A stretch of DNA of 64,000 nucleotides. Origin: Stieleria varia (lineage in GTDB: Bacteria; Planctomycetota; Planctomycetia; Pirellulales; Pirellulaceae). Both the position numbers and the translations under genes were made by a program. The notes under the pieces are model-generated. The model saw only the letters and a list, made by a program, of their open reading frames with translations. It searched no databases and was not told the origin of the DNA. The stretch is from contig NZ_CP151726.1 of NCBI RefSeq assembly GCF_038443385.1, forward strand, positions 7,316,001 through 7,380,000, in the 5' to 3' direction. Positions 7,971 to 17,496 of this stretch are shown here, one piece after another. Positions within the stretch are counted from its first letter, which is position 1; every line of letters begins with the position of its first letter.

Positions 7971-10900
7971 TTATCCGCACGTCCCCCGCAGCCGCTCAGG
8001 CAACTTGAGACGCCCCAAGCGCTCGTGGATCTCCGCCAGCAGGGCTCGACGCTCGTGCGACACCTCCGCCAGATCGGAACGGATCGACCGCTTGCGACTC
8101 GCTCGCATCGCTTTCAGAGCCAGATGCGGTTCGATGCGGGATAGGATGGCACGGACATTGGAAATTTCGCCGATGCCAGCAAAACAGTAGCAGTCAGCGT
8201 AACCGCATCGGCTGCGGCGAAACTGGGTGATGATGTCTCTGGGACTGACGTCGGTGAGCAGTTCATCGAGAAAGCCGGTGTGTTTTGTGTCCGCCGCACG
8301 TAAGGCGAAGCGTAGCGTCGTTCGAAATCGGGCGTTCTGTTCCAGCAAAGCTTTCCAGATCAACTGCATGATCCATGGCTGTGGCATGTTCGTCCGTCCG
8401 TCACGCCAGTATTGGCTCTCTTCCACCAGTGAGTCCAAATCGTAGCGACTCAGTACTGCGGTGATCGATTGTTCGATGGCTTCGATATCATCCACAGACG
8501 GAACTGCGTTGGATGCATGCTTGATCACCAACTGTTGATACTGCTGCAATAGACAGGCAACAGAGTCACGGTCGCCGTCCACGGCACCGTCGTCGTACCA
8601 GCTTGGCGAGACAAGTTCAGATACTCTCGCCGTGGTGCTGCGCGTGGTGTTCATTGCTGTGGCGAGCGAGTTCACGAAGGATTCCACTGCGGATTCGAAA
8701 CCGTATCGACTCTCATGTGCATACGCCCGATAACGCATCAGTTCGCCGCGATCGCCGAGGGTCAACAGGCACCGTCCCACGACACTGCCGTCATCGGTTC
8801 GCCCGTACAAGACTTGTTTGTTGATATCGACGGCGTTGGCGATTGTTGAAAAGAAGTTAAAACCCTCTGGTGCCAAGCATGTCTTGAACCAATGTCCCAT
8901 CAACAGGTAGTCCATCGGGTCCCGGGAGATTTGCAGGGCATACGCGGGGGCGTTGCCTGGTTCAACTCGTGTCGTTCGGTTGGTGTCCAACCAGGGCGAC
9001 AGTTCGATTCCCAGATCGGTCATCCGCTGAACAAAGGCTGCGTTCTCTGGTTCTTCGACGCCGGGGCAAGTTTCCCCGGCGAATGAGCGTTTCAAGAGTC
9101 TGACTCCCAGGCGTCGCATCCGGGCTTCAAGTCCTGCGACACGCGCGATCAATAGCTGCAAGTCTTGCCGGTCGATTTGATCCGACGGAATGGGTTGCTC
9201 GCCAAGATCAAGAAACACTCTGGCTTGATCGGAAAGAGATTGGATCACCCATTTCTCATATCTCGACAACGCACGGTGTTCGATCTTTTCTGCCAGCCGC
9301 GCCAGGCGTTCGTCGCTGACGGCGAGTTCACTTGTCAGCAGCCGATCGATCGCTTCGACCCGCCGGGTGAATCGAGCACGTTGCGAGTCATCGAGTTCCG
9401 CGGATTCGAGTCGCTGCTGCAAAAACTGCTTTTCCGATTGCCGTTTGCTGGTATCCACAAAATCATGAGCCAGCACGTCGCGAGCGATTTGCTCTGAATT
9501 CTCACAGGCTTGAGCGAGCAATCGCAATGACTCGTGGAGACGTTCGGGATAGCGAGCGATCCAGTCATCGTTGGCCAATTGCGGCGGGCTGCTGCTGACG
9601 GACAAACCACTTTCAACGATGGCTGAGGCAAGGTTTGCTAATCGCTGCAATGGTCGGTCACCTTCGTCGTGAACGAAACGCTCAATCATTCGACGACCAA
9701 GCGGAGAAACCGACAGCGGGTGCAACGCGATCAAATCGTCTTCGTCGATATACTTTGAATCGATCGACCAGAGCAGCGCCGCGAGTGCCCTGGGATGCTC
9801 GACAAACGGTTGTGCTGAATAGATTTCTTTGGCAGTCACTCCGTTGACCAAAGTTTGCGTGTGGTTGAAAGCGATGACCAGTTGGGTCGCGTCAGAAACG
9901 CTGGGGCAACCTGCAATGATTTCCGCGAGCGATCGAATCAAGTTAGACTGAGTGGGCAGTTCGTCCAAACGGTCCAATTCACAAATGAGCTGAATGAAGG
10001 CCGTCAGATCGGGCGTGCGCTGATAGGGTTTTGCAGGTCGCGAGACGGGCTGGCTGGTTTCGAGCCATGGCTCAAAGACTTGCAGGGAGGTCGATCGACC
10101 TTGGGGCAACATCTGCCGGATGCACGTCAGCATCCGGTGGGGGTGTTGTGAGCTGCAGACACAGTCGGACAAGCCGAGAAATATTCGCTCGATCGATCGT
10201 AGGACACATGCCGACTGCTTGCTATTGCGAACTTGGTTCCATCGAGACAGCAATTGAGTGACCAATGCCACTTGGGTGCGAGGCCTCAGCACGCTGGCTC
10301 GCATCCAGGCCGCGATCGATTGCAGAAAGGGATCGGGCAGGTCGATGCCTTCGCCGAGCAGCAATCCCCATTGCATCACAAGTGCGGCGTCCTGGTCCTC
10401 GATCATTCGGGCATGGGAGACTTCACGCAACGGTTTCTTGAAGGGGGCTTTCGTCCACGCGCGAGTGACCTGCTGGACTTGCTGCAATTCGCTGCAAATT
10501 CGCTCCAACCGCTTCGCTTCGGCGTGCAACTGAAGAGCAATCTCGTCGATGGTTTCCGCTATCGTTGGATTTCCCAACTCGCTCAGGACGTCAAGCAACG
10601 CGTTTCTGCGGCTGCCTTTTGCCAACAGGCTTTCATCGATCCAGTGCATCACCAGCGGCAGCATGGTTTGTCGCTCTGCGGGTGCTGAGTCAGACGACTC
10701 CGTTGCAGCCGTCTTGGTCGACTGTTCCCGGCGAAGTCGCTCCGCATGATGCCGCACGAAAACACTTGGATCCGGATGATGAATGAAGCGGAATCCGTCA
10801 CTGAGCAGGAGGTTTGCGATTCGTTCGACACAACTTGGAGCTCGAAATCCGTTGCTGAGGCAAACGAGTTTGAGTTGCAACGCCAAGGGATCGGGCAGCA

Positions 10901-11501
10901 CGGATGGAGTGGATGCTGGGCAGCCATCAAAAACTTTCAATCGCATCAGTCCTTCTGCGGAATTGTCGATCCAATCGATGATCGACGAATCGGCTGGCTG
11001 AGGACTCATCCGTTCGGCCATCTGAATCGCCAAGATGCATCGCTCCAGCTCCGGGTGCCGCCGTCGAAGCGTCAACCAAGCACGCTGGGACTTGTCGGTG
11101 GAGTCCGCGTGTTCAAATGACTCTCGTAACAGAGACACCGGCGCTCCCTCGTGCACGACACATTTCAGGTTGGCAATCAGATCATCGAACCGTGTCAGCC
11201 ATTGATCGGGTGATTCAAACAGTTCCGTCAGGGCGTTGGGAAATTGATGTCTCAAGCGCGAGACGGTGAGCTCGGAGCGGCGAATGATTTCACGGTCGAT
11301 AAGGATCGGCGTGACGGCTCCGGCGGAACCGGGCTTTGGCAGACAGCACCAGTGGACGGAGTCTGGCTGTCGGGATCGCGGAGTCGCAGAAAAGTCGGCA
11401 ATCGGGAATCCGATCGTCCATTGCAAGTCACGACGGTACATCAATCGCGCCCGGGCGATGCCTTCTCTTGCTCTGCGTTTCTTTTCCGCGCGATCGGCCA
11501 T
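7971..11501 (-). CDS. Large hypothetical protein, 1176 residues
   Basis: I do not recognise this protein. It starts MADRAEKKRRAREGIARARL, a basic helix, and has no signal peptide or membrane segment, so it should be cytoplasmic. Most of its length (residues about 60-850) reads as amphipathic helices rich in Leu, Ala, Arg and Glu, like an alpha solenoid. Around residues 855-930 it changes to a mixed alpha/beta module, with GHWFKTCLAPEGFNFFSTI, then VLYGRTDDGSVVGRCLLTLG and YRAYAHESRYGF. This looks like a compact catalytic or binding domain and carries conserved-type Cys, His and Arg residues. The C-terminal part is again helical, with CGYADCYCFAGIGE, a Cys cluster that could bind metal, and a basic tail. 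The gene stands alone on the minus strand, flanked by repeats. Confidence 0.8.
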   Translation of the reverse strand: MADRAEKKRRAREGIARARLMYRRDLQWTIGFPIADFSATPRSRQPDSVHWCCLPKPGSAGAVTPILIDREIIRRSELTVSRLRHQFPNALTELFESPDQWLTRFDDLIANLKCVVHEGAPVSLLRESFEHADSTDKSQRAWLTLRRRHPELERCILAIQMAERMSPQPADSSIIDWIDNSAEGLMRLKVFDGCPASTPSVLPDPLALQLKLVCLSNGFRAPSCVERIANLLLSDGFRFIHHPDPSVFVRHHAERLRREQSTKTAATESSDSAPAERQTMLPLVMHWIDESLLAKGSRRNALLDVLSELGNPTIAETIDEIALQLHAEAKRLERICSELQQVQQVTRAWTKAPFKKPLREVSHARMIEDQDAALVMQWGLLLGEGIDLPDPFLQSIAAWMRASVLRPRTQVALVTQLLSRWNQVRNSKQSACVLRSIERIFLGLSDCVCSSQHPHRMLTCIRQMLPQGRSTSLQVFEPWLETSQPVSRPAKPYQRTPDLTAFIQLICELDRLDELPTQSNLIRSLAEIIAGCPSVSDATQLVIAFNHTQTLVNGVTAKEIYSAQPFVEHPRALAALLWSIDSKYIDEDDLIALHPLSVSPLGRRMIERFVHDEGDRPLQRLANLASAIVESGLSVSSSPPQLANDDWIARYPERLHESLRLLAQACENSEQIARDVLAHDFVDTSKRQSEKQFLQQRLESAELDDSQRARFTRRVEAIDRLLTSELAVSDERLARLAEKIEHRALSRYEKWVIQSLSDQARVFLDLGEQPIPSDQIDRQDLQLLIARVAGLEARMRRLGVRLLKRSFAGETCPGVEEPENAAFVQRMTDLGIELSPWLDTNRTTRVEPGNAPAYALQISRDPMDYLLMGHWFKTCLAPEGFNFFSTIANAVDINKQVLYGRTDDGSVVGRCLLTLGDRGELMRYRAYAHESRYGFESAVESFVNSLATAMNTTRSTTARVSELVSPSWYDDGAVDGDRDSVACLLQQYQQLVIKHASNAVPSVDDIEAIEQSITAVLSRYDLDSLVEESQYWRDGRTNMPQPWIMQLIWKALLEQNARFRTTLRFALRAADTKHTGFLDELLTDVSPRDIITQFRRSRCGYADCYCFAGIGEISNVRAILSRIEPHLALKAMRASRKRSIRSDLAEVSHERRALLAEIHERLGRLKLPERLRGTCG

Positions 11502-11561
11502 GGCACAACTCGATTAACGACAATACCGCAGGGGTCGGTGGCGCTCTTGCCCAGATGATTC

Positions 11562-11703
11562 ATCAGCCGGCACGCGATAGCATCCGGTTCCCAAGTATAG
11601 GCGTGAGAACCGGACGCTATCACGTGGCGGCTGATAGGCGCAGACTGTTCTCGTGCCAATCCACGCAATCCGGTTGTGCAAACGTGTTGCGAAGAGCGTA
11701 GGG
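11562..11703 (+). repeat. Dispersed intergenic repeat, family A, copy 2 (full hairpin)
   Basis: Two 29-bp arms at 11562-11590 and 11607-11635 pair with three mismatches around a 16-nt loop. They are followed by the conserved tail GCAGACTGTTCTCGTGCCAA and AAACGTGTTGCGAAGAGCG. The element begins about 60 nt upstream of the 1176-residue gene's start and points away from it. Confidence 0.85.
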
Positions 11704-11716
11704 ACGTGTTGGGGGG

Positions 11717-11789
11717 AGCGATGTCGCCTTTGGCTTGTCGTTAAACGAAGGGGGGGTAGCGATGTCGCCTGCGGCTTGTCGTTAAACGA
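11717..11789 (+). repeat. Direct repeat, two 32-bp copies
   Basis: The sequence AGCGATGTCGCC, then three variable bases, then GGCTTGTCGTTAAACGA occurs at 11717-11748 and 11758-11789, giving a 41-bp period, with G-rich spacers. It directly follows the family A element, between two minus-strand genes. Confidence 0.75.
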
Positions 11790-11843
11790 TGAGGCGCGGT
11801 GGGGGGACGCGGGTTGGGACACGTCCGTGGCCGATAGGTTCAG

Positions 11844-12881
11844 CTAGAATCGCGGCGATGGCGATCGCCACTGCAGATTACTGCGTTGCTGTTGAGAAAC
11901 GGGTGCCGTGGTTGGCAAGCCCATTGCGGTCCTGTCGACTGGATCGGACGCTCCGTAGTCGTTCATCTGAGTCGCGTCGGCGAAGGCTTGATTGCCCGAA
12001 AGTGAGTTCGTGTTATAGCCCGCATCGGCTTGCATGCGCGGATCGGGCAGATCGTTGGCGCCCGAAAGGGGAGCGGCGTTGCCACTGGGGGCGAAACCAG
12101 GGGCTGTGCTTTGCAGCGGAGGCAGGATTCCTGGCGTGGAGTAGACCGTTCCGTTTGATGAAGGCCCGTTGATTGTAGTTCCGTTGATTGCAGCGCCGCC
12201 AAACGCTGAGCCGGCTTGTCCCGCACCGTAATGGATCGGCGGTGCCGAGTTGAATTGAGGCGAGTTGTATTGGGGGTCATTTCCGTACGATGAGCGATAG
12301 CCAGGTGGCGGCGGTGCGTTGGTCAAGTCGATGACTTGCATGCCGCCGGTGCGTGGTCGCCCCAGGCTGTTATTCTGATCGGAGATGTTATTGGGAACCA
12401 TCGAACCGTTGTTGTTGCCATAGGCGTCTGGCGAATACATGTTCGGTTGAGATGAGTTTCCCATGCCGTTGGAAAACGCAGCGCCGCCCGCGGGCTGAAC
12501 TCCTGAGCCGACGGTGCCGAAATCACTGGCACTCGCAGGCGAGACTGCATCGCCGCGCCAGCCATCATTGGTTTGGTATTGTGGTGCATAGTTGCTCGAC
12601 GGGGCCAATGATGCTTGGCCGCCCATGTAGTTGTTGGGCACCGTGTAGGAGCCGGTCGATGGTGGCGGAACACGAGTCGCTCCTCCCATCGGCCCGATCG
12701 CGGACGTCGGTTGGATCGGCGAGAGCATGCCGCTGGGGACCATCGGCGAGACCGGGGTCAGTGGCGAACCGGGCGTGACCCCAGTGGTTTGACGGCACCC
12801 CGTTGCAAGCAACGCGAGCATGCCCATCGCGCACATGTTGCGCAAGGCAGGCGATCCGGATCGTTGAATGAGTTGGTGCAT
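11844..12881 (-). CDS. Low-complexity lipoprotein, hypothetical
   Basis: This is a 345-residue protein. Residues 1-27 end in MLALLATGCRQ, a lipoprotein signal with lipobox ATGC. The mature part is rich in Pro, Gly, Ser, Asn and Gln (for example SPIQPTSAIGPMGG and GQAGSAFGGAAINGTTINGP) and has no recognisable folded domain; it may be an extended, surface-exposed or envelope-associated protein. The ATG at 12879-12881 is chosen because it puts the hydrophobic segment at the N-terminus; an upstream in-frame ATG at 13109 would add 76 residues without hydrophobic character. I do not recognise the family. Confidence 0.75.
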   Translation of the reverse strand: MHQLIQRSGSPALRNMCAMGMLALLATGCRQTTGVTPGSPLTPVSPMVPSGMLSPIQPTSAIGPMGGATRVPPPSTGSYTVPNNYMGGQASLAPSSNYAPQYQTNDGWRGDAVSPASASDFGTVGSGVQPAGGAAFSNGMGNSSQPNMYSPDAYGNNNGSMVPNNISDQNNSLGRPRTGGMQVIDLTNAPPPPGYRSSYGNDPQYNSPQFNSAPPIHYGAGQAGSAFGGAAINGTTINGPSSNGTVYSTPGILPPLQSTAPGFAPSGNAAPLSGANDLPDPRMQADAGYNTNSLSGNQAFADATQMNDYGASDPVDRTAMGLPTTAPVSQQQRSNLQWRSPSPRF

Positions 12882-13292
12882 CACTGAAATGCCTGTGCAT
12901 GCTTTTGATGAGCGGTGAATTCCGATCAAAACGTCTGACGCGTCGACTGCTACGTTTCGATCCCTGTTACCGAATTCCGAGGGTTGGCCCCGGGGCTCGG
13001 ACTCTGAGTAACTGGGCTTTAGCAAAACTTGGGATTTCCTCGAAAGACCAGAACGATGCAGCGCGCGGTGTGATTGGTCTGTGATTCGCCTGCGTTGTGA
13101 CTTGGGCAAGCTAGCAAAACTGGTCAGTCAATCCGGACAATCGCTACAGACCGCAGGGATCACTTGGGGGCGGTCGTTCACGTTGGAGTCGTTTTCTTTG
13201 CGGCGATGCTTGGGCCGCTGGTGAGCTAAACACCCTGTAGCTACTCCGCTGGTTGATTGCGTTTTTCTCGCCTCGCTTTGTTGTTTGTGCTC
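12882..13292. promoter_or_regulatory. Divergent intergenic region, 411 nt
   Basis: This region separates the minus-strand lipoprotein from the plus-strand glycosyltransferase, so promoters for both should lie here. I see no hairpin, repeat or convincing gene in it. Confidence 0.4.
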
Positions 13293-14549
13293 ATGTTGAC
13301 CCCACGCCGTCAGATTTGGCGCTCGATTTCTCCTCGCAGTTCGGCAGGCCCGTTGAACTGCATGTTTGTGATCACCAGCATGCCCGTCGGTGGCGCGGAG
13401 ACATTGCTGGTGAACATGATGCGTCGCATGGATCCGGCGGTGATTCGTCCCGAGGTGGTCTGTCTCAAAGAACCAGGTCCACTTGGTGAGCAGATTGCCG
13501 GCGAATTTCCGGTGACGGCCAGTTTGTTGAGCGGAAAATGGGACCTTCGCGTTTTACCGCGACTGATTCACTTGATGCGTCGACGCCGATCCGATGTGGT
13601 GATCACGGTTGGGGCGGGAGACAAAATGTTTTGGGGGCGTTTGGCGGCTTATTTGGCCGGCGTGCCTGTGATCGCGTCGGCGCTGCACAGCACCGGATGG
13701 CCTGACGGCGTGGGACGGCTGAATCGTTTGTTGACGGGAATGACCGATGCGTTCATCGGGGTAGCCGATTCTCACGGCGAGTTTCTCCGGGAATTCGAAC
13801 GATTTCCTGATCATAAGGTCCACGTGATTCGCAACGGAGTGGATTGCGATCGGTTCGTACCCGACCAATCGGCACGAGAAAGTGTTCGTGAGGAACTGGG
13901 TTTGGCCGCCGAGACGTCATTGGCCGGGATCGTCGCCGCGTTGCGTTCGGAAAAGAATCACTCGATGTTGATCGACGTGGCCGCTCGATTGAAATCATCC
14001 CACCCGGATCTGCATTGGTTGATCATCGGCGACGGTCCTGAAAAAGAATCGATCGAAGCGTCTGCGAAGCGGTTGGGGGTCGCGGATCGAGTCCACCTAT
14101 TGGGAACGCGTCACGATACGCCGCGCTTGGTTGCTTCGCTGGATGTGTTCACCTTGTGCTCGCTCAACGAAGCATCACCGGTCTCGATCCTGGAAGCACT
14201 CGCGTGTGGCGTCCCGGTCGTGTCCACGGACGTGGGCTCGATCAAAGAGTCGATCCTGGAAGGCAAAACGGGGTACTTGGTGGCATCGGAGGACGTGGAC
14301 GGGTATTGCGACGCGGTGGCAAAGGTGATGGTTTCACCGGAAACGCGGCGGGAGATGGGGCGGGCAGGACGCGAATTGGTCATCCGCACAGGTTCATTGC
14401 AGTCGATGGTCAGCGGATACCAGGACTTGGCGACCAAGCTCTACGACAGATGGGTACGTCCAGCGACAGAAGCGTCAGCGGGGTTGGTACGGACTGCCAC
14501 AGAAATCGCTTCCTCACCGCGACTTCGCAAGTCGTCGGCGAGCAAGTAG
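13293..14549 (+). CDS. GT4 family glycosyltransferase
   Basis: This is a 418-residue GT-B glycosyltransferase. The N-terminal domain starts with FVITSMPVGGAETLLVNMMR, the usual acceptor-side loop of GT4 enzymes. The middle has VIRNGVDCDRF. The C-terminal domain has IIGDGPEKESIEASAKRLG and the donor-binding segment LNEASPVSILEALACGVPVV with the EX7E-type glutamates. It probably transfers an activated sugar to an envelope polysaccharide or glycolipid in the cytoplasm; the substrate cannot be read from sequence. ATG 13293 is a compromise: TTG 13257 extends further, and ATG 13362 would start exactly at the conserved core. The gene ends 10 nt before an acyltransferase gene, which favours a lipid- or envelope-linked role. 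Confidence 0.85.
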   Translation: MLTPRRQIWRSISPRSSAGPLNCMFVITSMPVGGAETLLVNMMRRMDPAVIRPEVVCLKEPGPLGEQIAGEFPVTASLLSGKWDLRVLPRLIHLMRRRRSDVVITVGAGDKMFWGRLAAYLAGVPVIASALHSTGWPDGVGRLNRLLTGMTDAFIGVADSHGEFLREFERFPDHKVHVIRNGVDCDRFVPDQSARESVREELGLAAETSLAGIVAALRSEKNHSMLIDVAARLKSSHPDLHWLIIGDGPEKESIEASAKRLGVADRVHLLGTRHDTPRLVASLDVFTLCSLNEASPVSILEALACGVPVVSTDVGSIKESILEGKTGYLVASEDVDGYCDAVAKVMVSPETRREMGRAGRELVIRTGSLQSMVSGYQDLATKLYDRWVRPATEASAGLVRTATEIASSPRLRKSSASK

Positions 14550-14559
14550 ACTTCCGCAC

Positions 14560-15165
14560 ATGACCCTCACTAGTCATGTGATCGTTCTGCTCGCCAAACT
14601 CTTCAGCGGCTTCACCGTGCGCTGGGTGGATTGCCAGCCGGACACCTGCCAACGAATCTATTTCGCGAACCACACCAGCCATTTGGACGCTGTCGTGCTG
14701 TGGTCCGCTTTGCCGCGCGAATTGAGAATGGTGACGCGGCCCGTTGCGGCCAAGGACTATTGGTCACAGGGCTGGCTCAAGCCGCACATGGCAAAGAGCT
14801 TCAACGCACTGTTGATCGACCGCAAAGAGATCAAGGTCCACCGCAGCCCCATCGACATCATGCTCAGCGAGATGGGAGACGTTTACTCGTTGATCGTGTT
14901 CCCCGAAGGCGGCCGGAGCAGTGGTGACGAGATGGGGGAGTTCAAAAGCGGTCTGTACTACATCGGCAAGAAACGTCCCGACTTGGAGCTGGTCCCGGTG
15001 TACATCGACAATGTCAACCGCATTTTGCCGCGTGGCGAGTTCCTGCCGGTGCCGCTGCTGAGTTGCATCACGATCGGGCAACCGATTTTCTTGGAGGCCG
15101 GTGAGCCCAAACAGGAGTTCTTGGCTCGGGCACGAGAGGCCGTTCAGCGTTTGAAAGAAAAGTAG
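14560..15165 (+). CDS. PlsC-like lysophospholipid acyltransferase
   Basis: This is a 201-residue 1-acyl-glycerol-3-phosphate acyltransferase-like protein. Motif I is NHTSHLD (residues about 38-44), with the catalytic His and Asp, and motif III is FPEGGRSSGD (residues about 115-124). VPVYIDN resembles motif IV. A hydrophobic N-terminal segment (HVIVLLAKLFSGF) suggests association with the inner face of the membrane. It should acylate a lysophospholipid or related hydroxyl group. It is on the short side for PlsC (usually around 240 residues). It lies 10 nt after the glycosyltransferase gene, with which it is probably cotranscribed, and its stop is only 2 nt from the stop of the convergent DUF4129 gene. 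Confidence 0.88.
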   Translation: MTLTSHVIVLLAKLFSGFTVRWVDCQPDTCQRIYFANHTSHLDAVVLWSALPRELRMVTRPVAAKDYWSQGWLKPHMAKSFNALLIDRKEIKVHRSPIDIMLSEMGDVYSLIVFPEGGRSSGDEMGEFKSGLYYIGKKRPDLELVPVYIDNVNRILPRGEFLPVPLLSCITIGQPIFLEAGEPKQEFLARAREAVQRLKEK

Positions 15166-15167
15166 GT

Positions 15168-17183
15168 TCAGCGTGACATGATCTGCCAAATCTGTTGAGC
15201 CACCGCCAGATCGTTTTGCCCGGCGTTGCCGCGTCCGTAAACAACACGGTTGTAGGCTGCGGCCAAACGCCCCGTGGGTTCGCTCAGTTGAGGTGACGCC
15301 GATGCGGCGCGGCGGACAAACTCGTCGGGCGTTTCATCTTTTTGACGCAGCGCACCGCGGTCACGCATCCACGCTTCGTAGGCTTGAAAAGTGATCACGA
15401 TCACGCGACGCGGATCCGATTCGACTCCGATCGGGTTTCGGAAGGACGAGAACGGGCGACGAAAGGCTTCGGCGCTTGCCGCCGTTTCGGCTTCCGATTC
15501 CTCGACCGGCGTGGCTGCTTGGCCGCCAAACAAACTCGCCCACCACGCGACAAACGCCGCCCAGTTGCGGAAGACGAAAACCGCGACGATCACCAGCAAC
15601 ACCAACATCAGAATCAGCTTCAACAGACTGCCCAGCCCGGTGAGTAGTCCAGACAACATTTGTTTGAGCTGACTGGTCATCGAAGGCGAATCCGATTTCG
15701 GCTTGCTTGCCTCGGACTCAGGTGGCTGTGACTGCTGTGATTGTGATGACTCGGGTTCCTTTGACTCGGGTTCCTTTGCGGACTCATCGTCCTGGGGTGG
15801 TTTCGATTGGGTTTCTTGCTTGCCTTCTTGTTGAGGCTGCTGTGACTGTTGTTCGTCGCCAGAGTCGCTTGGCCGCTGTTGATCGGAGTTCTCGGACGGT
15901 TTGGATTTTTGGGACTGCTCCGACTGCTGAGACGATTCGGACGCATCTTTTTGCTGGGACTGCTCCGTCGATTCACTTTGTTGAGAAGGCGAATCCGCGG
16001 GTTTTCCCTTCTGTTGTTTGTCACCATCGGGCGACTTGGACGGCGAGGAGGGTTTTTGTTCGGACGGTTGGCCGGAGGAATCGGGGCTGCTGGACTCTTG
16101 CTCCGACGCGCCGCTCTTGCCTTTGTCGGAGGATTCGTCTGATGGCGGTGCCGATTGCGAGTCACGGTTTTTGGCGTTGGGGTCGCCCTCGGATGCTTCA
16201 CCGGGCTGTCGCTCCCGGTCTGACTTTCCCTGGGTTTGTTTGCCCTGCGGCTTTCGGTCTTGGTCGGTTTGGGCGGACTGTTCGTCCGACTTCTCAGCAG
16301 CTTCGTCGCCCCAGCCCTGCGAGCTGGCCTGTTTTTCGTCTGGCGTGGTCAACCATGCAGGCGGTTCCAGCGAGGCGAGCAACTGGCCTGGCAGGGGCGC
16401 GATGTAGGCCACCAGCAGGACGATTGCGATCAAACCTAATCCGCCGGCTAGCCAGGCCACGGAAACGTTGTGCGGCATGTCGACTTGACGCTGACGCAGA
16501 TAGCGGCGTAGCCCCAGAAAGCTCGTCGTCACCAACAGGGAGAGGCTGGAAAAGAGATAGAGCGCGAGGAATTTCAGCGACTGCGACCACAGCAAATCAT
16601 TGCCACCCAAGAAAAACTGCCCCAGTCCGAACAGTGGCAAAGCCGCCAGCGCCAGGTAAAACACCGTGCGTCCGGGCTGATGCGTCTTTCGGGGCGGCGC
16701 GGCAGTTGGCTCAACGGCGTTGTCTGCCTCTGGACTTGTCTGGTCGTTTGTCTTTCTCAGCGCCTCTGCATTTTGACGGATCAGAATCCTGCCCGAGTCC
16801 ATCAACCCTTCGCCGCTCGCGTCGACATCATCATCGATCAGGGTGCAGTCGTAGGTGATTCGATCGGACAGGTAGGCGATCATCACCAGGATCGGAATCG
16901 CCAACAGCGGAGAACCGACGTATTGACTCAGCACCAGCAATGCCGCTGCGCCCAAGGCACCCAGGTAACCAATCGAGTACTCACGGCTTTGTTCGATGGA
17001 CACCCTCGCCACCGCGACGGACCCCATCGTGTACATCAACAGGATCCAGGAGACGCGACCGCCGAACCCGCCTTGGTAGATCAGCAACACAAAGAACTGT
17101 GCCAGACTGCTGATCATCACAAAAATAAGAATCGGAGCCACCGCGATGGCTGCGTAATCGGCGACAGTCTTGGGCGGGGCCAC
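15168..17183 (-). CDS. DUF4129 multi-pass membrane protein with long Ser/Gln/Lys-rich linker
   Basis: This is a 671-residue protein. The N-terminal third holds several hydrophobic segments (AIAVAPILIFVMISSLAQFF near residue 12, then others to about residue 255). A region of roughly 230 residues (about 280-505) is almost pure Ser, Gln, Lys, Glu, Pro and Asp. One more membrane segment follows (LKLILMLVLLVIVAVFVFRN), and residues about 590-665 match DUF4129, with AYEAWMRDRGALRQKDETPD and PTGRLAAAYNRVVYGRG. DUF4129 domains commonly sit at the C-terminus of transglutaminase-like proteins or in operons with MoxR and DUF58 genes; none of those is nearby. The role is unknown, with a likely envelope location. 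It converges on the acyltransferase gene. Confidence 0.8.
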   Translation of the reverse strand: MAPPKTVADYAAIAVAPILIFVMISSLAQFFVLLIYQGGFGGRVSWILLMYTMGSVAVARVSIEQSREYSIGYLGALGAAALLVLSQYVGSPLLAIPILVMIAYLSDRITYDCTLIDDDVDASGEGLMDSGRILIRQNAEALRKTNDQTSPEADNAVEPTAAPPRKTHQPGRTVFYLALAALPLFGLGQFFLGGNDLLWSQSLKFLALYLFSSLSLLVTTSFLGLRRYLRQRQVDMPHNVSVAWLAGGLGLIAIVLLVAYIAPLPGQLLASLEPPAWLTTPDEKQASSQGWGDEAAEKSDEQSAQTDQDRKPQGKQTQGKSDRERQPGEASEGDPNAKNRDSQSAPPSDESSDKGKSGASEQESSSPDSSGQPSEQKPSSPSKSPDGDKQQKGKPADSPSQQSESTEQSQQKDASESSQQSEQSQKSKPSENSDQQRPSDSGDEQQSQQPQQEGKQETQSKPPQDDESAKEPESKEPESSQSQQSQPPESEASKPKSDSPSMTSQLKQMLSGLLTGLGSLLKLILMLVLLVIVAVFVFRNWAAFVAWWASLFGGQAATPVEESEAETAASAEAFRRPFSSFRNPIGVESDPRRVIVITFQAYEAWMRDRGALRQKDETPDEFVRRAASASPQLSEPTGRLAAAYNRVVYGRGNAGQNDLAVAQQIWQIMSR

Positions 17184-17265
17184 CTAACGATTCAGCTTTG
17201 CGTTGAAGTCAAGAGAGAACAAAACCACTGCGCACCATTCGGGCATCCGACGCGGCATTGTCAAA

Positions 17266-17496
17266 TCACTCGCCTGCTTGTTCCGCATCCGGGTGCGCCG
17301 CCAACCAACGCTTCATCGCCGGCCCGACCTTCTCCATCTTAACCCACTTGCCTCGCGTCTTACTGCTTTGGACCAACGTATCAGGCTCAATTTGCCCTTT
17401 ATCGATTCGATGTAGTAAATCCGCTTCGCTGATGGGGCCAACGCGACGCGATTTGCGAAGCCACCCCGTGCCCATGTAAAACCAATCTGCAGTCAT
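17266..17496 (-). CDS. Small GYF_2 domain protein
   Basis: This 76-residue protein has WFYMGTGWLRKSRRVGPISE, then LLHRIDKGQIEPDTLV and GKWVKMEKV. That is the spacing of the GYF_2 domain (tryptophan, GP, then a short helix and a second Trp), a peptide-binding module often found singly or fused to membrane proteins in planctomycetes. It has no signal peptide or membrane segment. It lies 82 nt upstream of the DUF4129 gene on the same strand and could be cotranscribed with it, perhaps binding its Pro-rich linker (inference). Confidence 0.75.
   Translation of the reverse strand: MTADWFYMGTGWLRKSRRVGPISEADLLHRIDKGQIEPDTLVQSSKTRGKWVKMEKVGPAMKRWLAAHPDAEQAGE

Noticed and set aside
15707..16858. Open frame of 383 codons on the plus strand
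   Set aside because: A shadow of the low-complexity Ser/Gln/Lys linker of the DUF4129 gene; its Arg-rich composition is typical of such shadows.
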